NCBI GenBank assembly: GCA_021234155.1
Contig: JAJEKV010000001.1
Location: forward strand, 1,613,927 to 1,677,926
DNA length: 64,000 bases
Source of the DNA: Isoetes taiwanensis
Lineage: Eukaryota > Streptophyta > Lycopodiopsida > Isoetales > Isoetaceae
Direction of reading: 5' to 3'
Of this stretch, positions 1 to 11,477 are shown in pieces; position 1 is the first letter of the stretch, and each line of letters opens with the position of its first letter. The notes under the pieces are model-generated. The model searched no databases. It saw only the letters and a program-made list of their open reading frames with translations, and had not been told where the DNA came from. The position numbers and the translations under genes are program-made.

Positions 1-1250
1 TTTTGAGTTTAACTTCGAAATCCGTATGAGGATAGCTAATTTTCAAGTCTTCAAGGCAAGAAAATCATAGCTAAATGTCGCTTTTATGGGGAGTAAAGGT
101 AAATTGACCCTCTTCCTCTAGATTTTGTGATCTTTGGTTTTGGGTTGTGCATGTGTTCAATTGAAAGGAGATCAATCCTTCACAATATGTCCTTCTATTG
201 CGTTTCGTATTTTTTTTGATCTCAATTTATTATTCACCATTTATCTAGAAGGATGCTTGGCCCAAATGTGGATGCTTGTAAAAATTTGAAGATTAGAGGT
301 CCTGTTTGGGGAGCTATATTTTTGAAGCAATGTTGGTTGAAGGGTATGACTTCATTCACATAGGGAGTGGAACATAGAAGTCAGAATTAGAAAGATGCAG
401 TCAGTTGCGTGCATTGGGTAGCTTGGACCATGGCTAATGTAATCAGACTGAGGCAGAAGGACAGACTCAGACTGTGTTGCAAGCAGGACACGAAGTCCTG
501 GGCTCAATGGTACATTCTCAACTTCTTGCATTTCAACATTTATAATCAGATAATATTGATCTCATTTTGCCTATTTGTGTTAGCCCATAATATTTAGAAG
601 TGAAGTCTAAATACCGATGCGTCGCGGGGATAAAGATTGTAAACTCACCGTGGATGGATGGTCGTACATGCACAAATTGATCGGCGAGAGGTTGTTTACC
701 TTTTTGCGCCTTTAGCAGCCTTGATAATTACATAAGGTACACGATCCCCGATCGTTGGGGCGTAAAAAGATCTCTCCCGAGATAATGAAACCCGGAAGTC
801 ATAAGAGGTTCAACAGTGTGAAAAAGGTACCCTTTGTCCACTGCCACATGTTCCGCATTCTTTCTGCAAGTTCCACATGAGCAGCTTTCACGGCATAGTC
901 ATCCCCCATCTTTGTCAAGCCCTGCAATAGTTTTGAAGCCCTGCAATAGTTTTGTCCATACCTTTGTAATAACAAGGAGCGACAAATCCATCCTATTCAT
1001 TAGCAGGTCAGAAATTGTATTTTTTACATATTGGATTTGTTGCAAGAATGTCACGGTCCAAAAAAGATTTTGTATAGGCATTCAAGATATGCTCTAAAAG
1101 AGACAAAGCTCATTTATGAAGGCCACACTTTTTTTTGAAGCGTAATTGTTCATGTATGTTTCATGCATATATGGTTCATATCATGATCCATCAGTATATT
1201 TTGAAGATCTTGGTCCCTTGTATATGTTGACGATCATGCCTTTCATTTTC
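1..1250. other. No recognised gene
   Basis: AT-rich sequence with only short open frames (409-597, 834-1,097) that show no motif I recognise. A short direct repeat (CCCTGCAATAGTTTTG) occurs twice at about 921-956. It may be the interior of the Helitron-like element whose 3' end I place at 4,370, but no 5' end was identified. Confidence 0.4.
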
Positions 1251-1600
1251 ATTGACGATCATGCCTTTGATGCCATACAAGAAGCTAAAAAGGCTGTCAA
1301 GCTCAATGCCCCGGGTTGTATCATGTGCGGACATTTTGGCTATGGCGGCGGAGATGCTTTGTTGTTCTTGTAAGCCATAACTTCTTGCAAGTGTTCTTTT
1401 CTATCCTTGTTTATGTTTATCTCTATTCTTTCAGATAGGGGGTCCGGTTGGGATGTGCCAAGCGGGGAAGAAGAGATGGATTGGTTTCAAAAGCTTCCTT
1501 TGTAGCGGGAAGACTACCGGGTTGACTATTTCCATCGCTTGCCCGGATCGTTGCCTTTTACATTTTGGTCCACGCGAATGTAGGGCGAAAAAAATGGTAT
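1251..1600 (+). pseudogene. Class III peroxidase gene fragment, with intron
   Basis: Class III peroxidases are secreted plant haem enzymes. Only the middle of the protein is present. The frame at about 1,258-1,311 reads AFDAIQEAKKAVKLNAPG. A one-base shift then gives the diagnostic VSCADILAMAA (1,318-1,350), and a second shift gives DALLF (from 1,353). A GTAAGC donor at 1,370 and a TTTCAG acceptor ending at 1,434 bound a 65-bp intron. The next exon reads GWDVPSG and, after another shift, GRRDGLVSKASFVAGRLPG, matching the family's W-D-V-x-x-G-R-R-D-G block. The haem-ligand regions upstream and downstream are missing. Retention of an intron argues against a processed copy and fits DNA-level capture by a transposon. 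Family assignment is firm; a functional gene is very unlikely. Confidence 0.8.
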
Positions 1601-4342
1601 TCTATGATCCTTTACTCAAAATATCTTTCCTAGATTAGCTTTTTGAGAAATGCCACCCAAGGCAGAATGTAGAACAACAGTGCTGAAAATAGTATGTCTT
1701 TTGAAAATAGTGTCTTTTCCTTTTGAGAAATGCCATGCACGATAGGTTATCACGCTTATCCGCCATTTTACTTCTCCATCCGCTTCTAATGGTGTGTCTG
1801 TATTTTCATTTACTCGCCAAGTTGTTAATGTACCCCTTTGTTCCTTTGTCAAAAGAATTTTTGTACTAATGCTTTGTTCTCACCGTAGCTCTTTTTGCTG
1901 CCTCCACTTGTGGCATCAATTGTGATTAAAAACCATATTTGTAGATAGACTCAAGCTCTAAGTGTTGCATTTTTTGCATTATTTCTAACACATGAGCATG
2001 AGACAACAGCTTGCCATCTGCAATATTTTGCAATCCCCCGAAGCTTGATCCATTTCCTTCAAAGCAAGGCTCTCATACATGGTTGCCAAAGCACAAATAC
2101 TCACGGATCCAAATCTCTGTAAGTATAATATTTATTGGCATATCTTTATGATCGGATATTTCTTCCTATAATTTATCCAAATCCCCCAAGGGATATGCTT
2201 TCTGCAGATAATGCCAAATGATGTCGGCCTTTGTCTCGTTGCCTATTCGCCATAAACATGTCCGATATTGAGCAAGATATCCCCGGTTTGTATATATTTG
2301 TATTCCCAATGTTTCCATTATCTTGTCGGGGCTTTTATGATTACGATATAGGATTGACATACTTGCTATATATCCTTGTGTATCCTCTAATATGAAATCA
2401 ATCAATTATAAAAACAATTACCATCACGTTCTTGTCGAGAGTGCACGCAAATTGTGGGACAACCGCAATGAAATCAAGACAAACCGGAGAGAACAATCAT
2501 AATGTGTTTAACATGTAACTTAAGAACAAAAACTTTACATATACAGTTTTAAACCATATTTTCATTATTTTCATCGCAGAGGCTTCACGAGATACCGATT
2601 TCCTAGATAAATGATTGGATAAAGTGATACAAAAAGCTTATCTGTTTGGTTGCTCCTTTGATATTTAACTTATCGACTCTTAAATCATGTTACATGCCAA
2701 ACCCGAGACATGTAAGGAGTTTATCTTCCCTTTTGTTTGTTAAGCTATTATAATAGGTCTCAAACCCAACAAATAATAACTTATATAACTTTGTGATGTT
2801 TAAAAGGGCGCTTTTTTCCATGATGTATGGGAGTCTATGTAGAAGATGCGAGAATATATTTAAACCGCTTGTTTCGACTGATTCGGGACTAGCATATTGC
2901 CATGTCCTCTCCCCGGAAGGAAGGATTTACATGCAAGACATGGAGCCTTTTATGGTCTTCAAGAATTCAGACATCTTTTCTCGATCCCCATTGCCCGTAA
3001 GCGACCTTGCATGCAAGGTATGATTATTGTAAGCATTAGATACAACAAATATATGTATTTACTTTTAGTAGGGCATACACCTTTGTCATGCAAGTATCCA
3101 GCTCTTTGATAATTAAAACAGAGATTGCAAGCAAGAGTTGTTCAAAGACCACATGATAGGTAGTTGCTGTACAAGGTCTATCTGTGATCTAGGATCAGAT
3201 CAAAGATCTAATTTTTGTGAGGGGAGCATTCTTGAATTAGGGACCACATGCGGATCATATATTTTATGGATTGAATTCCTCCATAGCATCCAAAGTTTAT
3301 ACAATTTATTTGAGTGTTGTGTTATTCAAACTTTTTGGAATGACATTTTAAATTATCATTGTACTAGGCTTTATCTAATAATAACAATGCTTGAGAGGTG
3401 CTTGCAGTTAAGCTCATTTGAGGTGTGGTTGACGGTGCATAATAGTACTTGAATGCCATAGATTTTTGGTAGTAATTCTTTTATTTGTATTGATCCACTC
3501 ATAGCATGGAGTGCACTTGACTTTCTTCATTTGTTCATGACTCTGATTAAATAGAGCTTGTGGTGACTACATAACATTCTAACACTAACACGTGGGTTTT
3601 TGTACATTCATATCTTTCTGTCAATCACCTATGTTTGGGATTTTTAATATAAGATGGGAACTTATAAGATGAGTAAACATTATAGCGACTTAAAGTCCAG
3701 TCACGTTGAAATATCCTGCATGAGATGTCTATTCATGCAAGAAGTTTTCTGGAAATTGTGCGTGTGATTCAAACGATGTAGTGTTTGTCTAATCCGCGGT
3801 TGATTTATATGCCTTGCATTCTCCATATATTCATATGTTGTTACGATATGTTATGGCAGTAGATGTAATAATAACCTGTGAATGTAGATGTAATAATAAG
3901 TTATGGCAGTAGATGTAATAATAACCTGTGAATGTAGATGTAATAATAACTTGTGACTACATTCTTCATGTGCTACATGCATGGAAATAGGGATGGTTTT
4001 TTGCTTGTTAATAGTTCAACCATATTACCGATCTAATTTTGCATGCTAATTTTCTTAATATATTGCATCAAAAATAAATGGGCTCTTCTAAATACTTTCT
4101 AGGGTTTGTGGGAAATAGGTTTACTCGTAATTCACATTCTATATGTAACATAACTTTATTTACATGCCAATAACAAAGCCAAAGTCCACAATTTCAAGAC
4201 CAAATAAAATGAAAACAATCAAGATGTAATGCGGCTCTCGCCATGCTCCACACAAATACCATGATTGTATCTTTCCATTAAATTGAGATTAAATAAAAAA
4301 ACATGCAAATATACCCACAACACTCTAGATGCCCAATGAAAA
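1601..4342. other. Long stretch without a recognised gene
   Basis: AT-rich DNA with small open frames. The minus-strand frame 2,166-2,405 (79 aa, rich in Tyr, Ile and Lys) could be a coding remnant but matches nothing I recognise. A short direct repeat with units GTAGATGTAATAATAA occurs three to four times at about 3,859-3,950. The stretch probably belongs to the Helitron-like element ending at 4,370. Confidence 0.4.
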
Positions 4343-4371
4343 GCCCAGCATCGCTGGGCACTTTTTCTAGT
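4343..4371 (+). mobile_element. Helitron-like 3' terminus
   Basis: A 7-bp perfect stem GCCCAGC-ATC-GCTGGGC (4,343-4,359) is followed by seven bases, then CTAG (4,367-4,370) and a T. A hairpin shortly before CTRR at an A/T insertion point is the standard 3' signature of Helitrons. A related end occurs at 23,732-23,760. The element body would lie to the left (toward 1); its 5' TC end and any target A were not located, so its length is unknown. It lies directly next to the donor side of the monooxygenase exon and may have inserted in that intron. Confidence 0.6.
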
Positions 4372-4392
4372 AACAGATAGATAAGGATAAAC

Positions 4393-5085
4393 CTTTTATC
4401 TCAGCAATCCTAGGCTGGGAGTAGTGGCCATTGCATATAACAACTGCATCGAAAATTTCCTCAATTGATTCCTTATTGTTGTTAGTAGATCTAACAATCC
4501 ACCGTATCTCTTTCTCCAGCATATCGTTGATCACTGAAGAGTCTGCTAAACCATTACGACAACTTGCTTGCCCAACATACTCTACTTTAGATCCAAAACG
4601 TATGAGATCCAACAATTCAAAATCCCGTACAAAATCCTGAAGATAAAACAGGACTTCTTTGTGTCCAGGAAACCGTCTAGGATCCCTGTCTTCGCCTTCT
4701 TTTTGCAAGAAAGGGTAATCCTGAAATCCCATAAGTTCACGAGGCAAATTGGTTCTAAGAGAGCGGTACATGCTTCCATGCAAAGCAGTGCGGTCAGGCC
4801 TGATTCCAAGAGGGTCATCTTCTATGCTAGGATCATAAACCCAAGTTCCACCCACCTGATTACTCTGTTCAAAAACTTGAATTTGTGGCCCTCCTTCAGC
4901 AGCTCTTTTGCCGTGGCCAGGCCCGCTGCCCCAGCTCCGATTACTGCAACCTTGCATTGCTTTTTGTTCATGGCAAGCTCCTGCAGATATCCAAAGCTTA
5001 CAGATTGCTGTGGACACTGTGAATTGTTTGTGATAAATGGAACTGAATAATGATGATGCTGATGACGACGAGCACGAGCAGCCAA
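4393..5085 (-). pseudogene. Flavin-containing monooxygenase, first exon (frameshifted or partial)
   Basis: Plant FMO-type enzymes use FAD and NADPH to oxygenate sulfur or nitrogen compounds; the closest look is to the GS-OX-like group. After the Met at 4,969-4,971 comes the FAD-binding VAVIGAGAAGLATAKELL (GxGxxG). The second frame continues with VFEQSNQVGGTWVYDP, SLRTNLPREL, RRFPGHKEVLFYLQDF and VVICNGHYSQPRI. The two blocks are in different frames, and one base missing near 4,885-4,895 (after EGHK) would join them. Initiation could instead be at 5,083-5,085. The frame ends at a plausible GT donor at 4,391-4,392. The NADPH-binding half was not found downstream, where a Helitron-like end lies. 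The single shift could be a sequence error. Confidence 0.82.
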
Positions 5086-5099
5086 GGAGCTGCATCATC

Positions 5100-5880
5100 A
5101 GATTCCCTACTTCAATGGCGGATGGTACTTATAGGCTTAGCTTGTCTCGTTGCCCTATGGTAGCTTCGAATGGCACCAAAGGAAGTTGGCCATCAACTGG
5201 GTTAAGCGAACCACTCGAAGTCGCTTGGCGAACCCCGAACAAAGCGAAGTCGCGGGCGTGGCTATGGCGGCCGGGCTTACTTGGCATTTGCTGCGGGTTC
5301 GCCAAAGCGAACCCCTAACCGGGTTACCTCTGCGGGGGCGTCGATTGGGCGTCGGTGGTGCTGGCCACCCTACCGGTTAGCCCAGCCCGAATCACGGGTG
5401 GCGAGCATGATAAAGCGTCGAGTGCGTCGATGGGTCAAATACCCTCTGGGGTTCGCCAGGCGAATCTGCGGGTGAAACCCGTCTGGCGAGAGCCATTATG
5501 GCGGTACTGCTGGCGGAAATTACTGTACCCTGCAGGGTTAAGCGGGGCATCGCCCACCCACACGGCCGTACCCTGCGATACAGCGTCTTGCCGACCGAGT
5601 TCGCCCCAGGCGAACGGTAAAAATTTAATCGCCCGTAACAGCCGTAGCGCCAGAAGCCCTCTCGTTACTGCCAAACTGCAATAGCAGTTGGCGGGTTCGC
5701 CCAAGCGAACGATGAGAAATTTCTGGCCGATCGCGAAGCCCAAGCGCCGCATACGCCCAGGCCCTCGCGAACCAAGTGGAAGGTTAAGCCAGCGAATTTT
5801 CAGGGTTCGCCCAGGCGAACGCGGATTGAACTTGGATTCGGGGAGCCAATAAAGTGGTGATGGTACTTATACCATTTGGA
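5100..5880. repeat. GC-rich region with recurrent GTTCGCC..GGCGAAC palindromes
   Basis: Base composition jumps from AT-rich to clearly GC-rich. The motif GGTTCGCC-nn-GGCGAACC in near forms recurs at about 5,295-5,315, 5,450-5,467, 5,598-5,616, 5,694-5,711 and 5,804-5,822, with half sites at 5,208-5,240. Many short open frames cross the region on both strands, but none carries a recognisable domain. It looks like non-coding repeat DNA, not a bacterial insert. Confidence 0.6.
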
Positions 5881-6084
5881 GGGCCATTTGTCTCGTTGCC
5901 ATTTGGAGGGCCAGATTGAAAAGTGGACCTGGTGAGGATATAATTACCGCGGTTTCGAGGATCCCAAGGGCTTGTAATACCGTCCTCCGGAATCCCCACC
6001 CTTCCTCGAAAGAATCCATTGCCAAACCCGATTTGAATGACCACGGCCGGGTACCTTAGGACCATGCGGCCGATCTGTCAAATC

Positions 6085-6408
6085 TCAGTCATTCACGGAG
6101 ATCCCGTCCCTCGGGATGACCCTCGGAGATACCCTCCTCGGGGATCCCATGGCTCGGGCTGATAACCTCCCCCGGGATCGGCAGTGGTTATCCCCTCCTC
6201 TGGGATCCCGGGGCATGCGGTTGTGATCTCGTCCTCCGGATCACCGTCGAAGATCCCCTCCCCCAGGATCTCCTGTCTTAAGCTGATAACCTCCCCCGGG
6301 ATCGGCTGCCATTATCCCGTCCTCTAGGATCTTCGGCCGTGGCGGTTGTGATCCCATCATCCGAAATCACCATAGGAGATCCCCTCCGCCGAGATCCCCA
6401 GGACCAGG
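6085..6408. repeat. GATCCC-rich tandem repeat, left part
   Basis: About 128-bp units, each containing GCTGATAACCTCCCCCGGGA followed by TCGG and several GGGATCC-type blocks. Two units start near 6,158 and 6,285. A third unit is split by the LTR-type insertion at 6,409 and continues at 7,769. Confidence 0.75.
6404..6408. repeat. Target-site duplication CCAGG (left)
   Basis: CCAGG directly precedes the TG of the insertion and is repeated at 7,769-7,773 directly after its terminal CA. Five bases is the normal duplication size for LTR retrotransposons. Confidence 0.8.
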
Positions 6409-7768
6409 TGTTGCCACATTTTGGCAACATAGAAGAGCAATGCACACAATTTGCACATCTTTGTCTAACTTTTGTCTAATACATGTGTGCAAGAACTAGA
6501 AGTTTGAAGACTCTCGTTTTTGAAGATCACAAGTTGACACCTTTGTTGAAGAACCAAGGGAAGGACACTCATTGGATATCATGCAAGTGTAGCAAGGAGG
6601 ATAAGATTCAAACAAGTGTAATTGAGTTTGAAGTTTAGAAGACCCCTCAAGATTGAAGTTTGGAAGACCCCTCAAGATTCTTTAATATATGGCTAGTTCC
6701 AAATCATTTTGGCATGAGTTCTATTTCCCAAGGCTTCTTACATGACCCCACTACCTCAATCCCTTCCATAAACACCATACATGCCTCATAACTCATATTT
6801 TCATGCCTCACCATCATTTTCCCTAGTCCAAGTTGGCAAAGAGTTTTTTTCCTAGTCAAAACATACCAAACATGCATAGCAGTATTGTTCTTTATTGCAT
6901 CCTAGAGTTACATTGTTTACATCATAAAAGCTAACAAGTGAGTCAAATGCATGCATTGATAATCATAGGCAAAATTTTACTCACTCTTAGAAGATTCACT
7001 CTAAGTAGCAAGCTTCTGCATCTACAGACCTCTCTGAGTTTCCTTGAAGTGTTGAGATTACAAAATTTTTTGTGCCAACTCATATTGCAGGGAATTGCTC
7101 ACTGTTGTTATCAAGAACTCTAAGTTTACAGCAAAGAAAGAGTTCTTTTAGAACATTTGAACATAACTTCTGATAAAAAGCTGCACATACCTTGTGTGCA
7201 GACCTGCCAAAATAATCAGGAGTTGTCAGAAGCAAAAACAAGTGGCTAGAATTCATTTTACCAAAATTTGCTCACTATTTTTGCATTGAACCAGTCTTTG
7301 TGCAAAAAATCCAAATTTCTGGGCATTCTAGCATTTCTTTCTACCAAAAAACCTGTTGATCCTTGTGTGCAGACCTGTAAGAGATAGGAACAAGTGTCAA
7401 AAGTTAAAAAGTACTCATACTTTTTGATCTATAAAATCCAGCTTACTGCCAGGGGTATTGACCAAGTTTTGACTTGGTTAGGATCACAAATTTGAAAGAT
7501 CTTTGCAAATCCTCTTGCATCTGACTTTTGCCCCCATATTCCTTAAACGTCAAAGCAACTCTTTAAATTGGAACCATGTCAAAATTCAAGTCTGTTTGCA
7601 AATGGCATCATTTTTGCTGAGGCCACTTTTTTCTAGTTTCTGGGAAAGCAGTGCTAACTCAAAGTTTGAGCTTTCATTTTGCAATCTTCTTACTCAGAGT
7701 GATTGCCTAAAGCAACCTGGAGGTTCTAAGCCATTGAGATTGAAGATTTGCCAGGAACACCTTCAACA
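6409..7768. mobile_element. Solo LTR or short LTR-type element (1,360 bp)
   Basis: It begins TGTTGCC and ends CAACA, so the ends are TG...CA with a 5-bp inverted match, and it is bounded by CCAGG on both sides. The first 23 bases form an inverted repeat (TGTTGCC and GGCAACA around a short loop). Removing it rejoins a unit of the surrounding GATCCC repeat. No gag or pol motif is visible inside, so a solo LTR left by recombination, or a non-autonomous element, fits best. The 15-base stretch CTTGTGTGCAGACCT occurs twice inside (about 7,192 and 7,362). Strand cannot be assigned. Confidence 0.75.
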
Positions 7769-7885
7769 CCAGGCTGATAACCTCCACCGGGATCGGCTGT
7801 CATTTTCCCCTCCGCCGGGATCCCTATATTGTCCTTACCTGATCTGGATCGACAATGTTTATTCCGTCATCTAGGATCCCATAAA
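7769..7885. repeat. GATCCC-rich tandem repeat, right part
   Basis: It starts with the second CCAGG and continues the interrupted unit with GCTGATAACCTCCACCGGGA and further GGGATCC blocks. Together with 6,085-6,408 it gives three partial to complete units. Confidence 0.7.
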
Positions 7886-8189
7886 GTATGAAGGTGGTTC
7901 CTGGAGATGGAATCACCTCAGTGAATTGATGGTCGAGGATAGAGCGTGGACCCATCAGACGGTCACCTTTGAAAGTGCCAACCAATGCACGATCCAACTA
8001 GTAGGATTTCGACACGTGCATTAGGGGAGACTAGCCTCGAGAATCCCCAGTTGTTACTGCTGCATGTCAGAACTATGCCATGGATGATTTGGAGGAAAAA
8101 ATACTGCAGGTATGCAATGCATGCATCTCCCCCATTTTATTTCCGATTGGTAACTTTCATCTGAGCCCCCTTTTGTATCTGAAGGCTAA

Positions 8190-9050
8190 AATACAGCTGG
8201 AATCACCACCCGATGCCTTGTATGACCATAACAATGTCCACTAGTTTCTTGAGGAGCATCAGATTCCTACTCTTGGATATATGCTAGTTTGGACCTGTTA
8301 CATCCCTACCAACTGCGTTGAAGATTTCATCAATGGAGAACAACAGAACTGTGAGGCACCTTGCAGTTTTACTTCAGAAGTTCTATTCCCGAAAGAGTAT
8401 TAAGTAGACCAACAAAGGACCCTTATATGACATTGAGAAGGTATACTCACTTCATTGATTTGGTTGTAATGTGTGTGGTAGGAATCATTGTAGTAGGATA
8501 AGAGCTTGGATTAAGCATTACTATTGTCTTGGGTTTAGCATTAGTATAGATGTTGTACACGACAATTTGTTGGGCATAATCCAGATATTGCTGCACGTAT
8601 GGACCTCAAGATAAGACATAAAACAGTCACGTGATTGAAGATGGACCACCTGCATCTTGCAGGCATAGGAAAAGGGTTGAGAGGGGAGAGGGTGTACAAA
8701 GGGGCTGCCAGTGTCATTTCACAATTAGACAACTCTATCTTCTTCCAGATTACTATCATGTGACTTACTATGGGATTGATCACAAGAATCTCCAAGGTGT
8801 GCCCTGCCATGGTAAGTTCATTGACCCAGAGAAAGGAATCAAGGCACCTTGGATCTCCCAAAAAATGACGCAAATGTTTACAATATTGAGAAGCACGTGG
8901 TTCGTAACACATGGAAACTACATAAAGACCTTCCTACTAGCATCAGATGTGGGTGCAGCAACATCAAGAATCCGTGCTACTCTATCAACAAGGGGACTTG
9001 TTTCAATTGGGAGTTATTAAAATTCAATACAACCATCATTCAAGTAAATT
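8190..9050 (+). pseudogene. Transposon-like gene fragment with CxCxF zinc-binding region
   Basis: Two coding-like stretches are visible. The first (about 8,190-8,445) reads ESPPDALYDHNNVH, then a stop, then EEHQIPTLGYMLVWTCYIP and ends near GT at 8,441. The second (8,640-9,050) reads RGCQCHFTIRQLYLLPDYYH, then IDHKNLQGVPCHGKF and later CGCSNIKNPCYS. The C-x-C-x-F block followed by H and a CHG block recalls the DNA-binding regions of FAR1/MULE-like plant transposon proteins; this is family resemblance only. Stops and frame changes suggest a decayed copy, though some could be sequence errors. It lies head to tail with element A and is not obviously part of it. Confidence 0.45.
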
Positions 9051-9430
9051 GAGATTATGTTTTGATTTTGGGATACATTTTTAATTGCAAGTTTTTAGTA
9101 ACTTGATTAAATTCACTACACGTTAACATATAATCACACACCTTAAGATAAATTCACACCTTAACTTCAAATTACAAAATCATATATCACACTGCCCGTG
9201 TAGTACACAACTTTTCATAACTGTGATTGATACATATTAATGAAGAAAACATATTTACATAGTTTTTCATTTTTCCTCTAGCATCCCCAATGATATGATA
9301 GCCTTATTCCTTACATCCTGAGGTATTGTAACTCTCACATTTCTACCTGGAATAGTTTTTGGAGTCCACGAGTACAATACGGTTTCAATGTCTAGCCAAA
9401 TATCAGGATCACAAGGACTTCTCCTCCACC

Positions 9431-10818
9431 TCAACAATCTGAATATCTTCCTTTATCGGTGACATTACTCAACTGATGCACTGGACACCACCATTCCACA
9501 TGCACATTATTGAAGTTAACATTACCTTCTTCTTTGCAAATATCCGAGATGGTGTATCCCAACCACACTGGATAGGTCTCTAGATCTGCTGGTTTTACTA
9601 CTACAAATTGGTGGCACTCCATGCCAGTAGAAGGTTCATAACAATCCATGCCTAGATATTTTGGCCTATTCTTCTTAGGGCCAACATAGTGTTTGTCAGA
9701 TTGAGGATGAGCATATGCCTTAGCAATGCTACTAATAGTACCATCATCTTCGTCAGCACCAGCTAATGTTTTCCACCTATTTTTAGGGAACTACCCTTCT
9801 TTCAGCTCTTCTGAGAATGTGTCTACCTCATCCAACAAATTAATCACCTTCTTCTAGTAATCTATCAATGCACGATTAATCTCATCCGAATTAGTTTGCC
9901 AATGCTTGATGTAGTCATTGATGCCATCCTTAATCAATCCCAATTGCTTCACTTCTTCAGTTGGTTTTAGAGCTTTTGGTTGACCTGGAGGTATCATAGG
10001 CTTGCCATTTGCATTCCTGTGCCAAATTTCTGCCCCACTTCTCCATTTCTTCTCTGAAGGTCTCATTTTCCATTGCATGATTGGAATCCCTTCTCTCACC
10101 CAAAAAGTGAATTGAAGAGGTCTAGAATGACCTTCCATATCGAGAGCATAACTATCTACAAAACTCTTCCAATCAGGCAGGCACTTTTTCTATGAGAGAT
10201 CCTATAGGAGATGGAGTAGTACATCCATGAAATATTTCCAGTAGCCTAGGAAAGTTGGGCATTGTCTGTTGTCTCAAGACATGGCTATATTTTCCAAACA
10301 ATGCATCCACATCCTCATGAGTATGTCCGGGCATTAGGAACCTCAAATTGACTCTTTCAAAAATACCCACAACTGTTAAGTAGGATAGGAAAGAAAACAT
10401 CCACCTGTTCTTATTTTGACCAGCACAATTATGAAGTTGCAAGAGGAGCTTTCTAGGCAGATCTCGAGGTTTAGCACGAGATATTGAAGCTCCAACATGG
10501 CCATTAGGTCCATGCCTCCTAAACCTTGCCTTGCTAAACTTTTCAATACTGTTAGGGTTTCCATCCAACAATGCACTATGTAGTGCCTGGCTACCTGTAA
10601 GATCCTAGAGGTGACCATTATAACTATTCTCATATTTTCCTTAAACACTCATGAATACTCCCAATGTGAAAATCTGGACCATCATTCCACAACTCTAAAC
10701 TGAAATGCCCATAGTAGGTTTAAAACTGCCCATGCAATATTGGCCCAGTCATTGAAATCTGCAAAGGGTATGATCTTCCACATGACTTAGGTATGTACTT
10801 GAATTGTGGAAGACAAGT
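9431..10818 (-). pseudogene. Element A: 3' half of a DUF7869-type gene
   Basis: This is the C-terminal half of the gene that begins at 21,074, separated from it by element B. Reading leftward from 10,818 the frame resumes with TCLPQFKYIPKSCGRSYP, then ILHGQF, CAGQNKNRWMFSFLSYL and the signature GHTHEDVDALFGKYSH (within 10,173-10,571). A later stretch has PVWLGYTISD (9,431-9,649). I recognise the order DGMDQ-like, NCAGQNKNR, GHTHEDVD as that of the DUF7869 family, abundant in mosses and ferns and likely transposon-borne. The residue usually Asp before N-C-A-G is His here (LQLHNCAG). Several frame changes exist. Its role as a transposase is inference. Confidence 0.7.
10815..10818. repeat. Target-site duplication AAGT (left) of element B
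   Basis: AAGT is repeated at 19,695-19,698. With element B and one copy removed, the codons ...KT-CLPQF... of element A read through in one frame, which fixes the ends to the base. Confidence 0.85.
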
Positions 10819-10880
10819 AACAAAGTTTAAAATGAAACGCACTTATTTGCTGCAAACGCACTTCAAAAGGAATCTTTGAA
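10819..10880 (+). repeat. Element B left terminal inverted repeat
   Basis: About 30 bp match the right end. Just inside lies a second AAACGCACTT copy and a small hairpin AATCTTTGAAAGATT. Confidence 0.85.
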
Positions 10881-11477
10881 AGATTCCCTAAAATTCCCTT
10901 AAAAAAGTCCATTTTTAAAATTTTTTTGTGACAGGTGTGACAATTTAGTTAATTTAGGTACCTTTTTTGAGGGGTTGATTGAACATAACTTCCATGCAAA
11001 AATTTTAAATAGCATTTTTTATCCTCCTAATTTAGAACAAAAATAGTTACTTATATAAAGTGTAGCAAAAAGGGGCAAAAAAAAATAGCAAGGGTAGTAG
11101 AGTGACAAAGAAGTGATATATTCAAGGTTGTGAAAATTGTACAAAATTATGAACAAAATTGTCAAAAATATAGGGCATTTTTTGACGGACAATCATCACT
11201 TGCACTTTTCATTTCTTTACATGTTCGAGTCATCGGACAAACTTACATTTTAAAGCAAGATCGGGATGCATCTCATCCTCCCACTCATTTAATCCCCCTC
11301 GATATCGCTTGAGCCTTCATCCTCATCTTCACTCTCAAAACTAGATGTACTCGAACGATCTTCTTCCTCACTGTCTATAAGTGAGTCCTCATCATCATCT
11401 TTTTTGGCCACCTTTCTAGGTTGTTTGTCTAATCCACATGCCGACCTTATTAAAGTTTGAGTGACCATCGTAACTTA

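Noticed and set aside
4343-4366. Rho-independent terminator
   Set aside because: The hairpin plus T-run looks like one, but the context is a plant nuclear genome and the CTAG-T ending fits a Helitron terminus better.
5100-5880. Bacterial contamination or horizontal transfer
   Set aside because: GC is high but the open frames are short, overlapping and motif-free, and palindromic repeats explain the composition.
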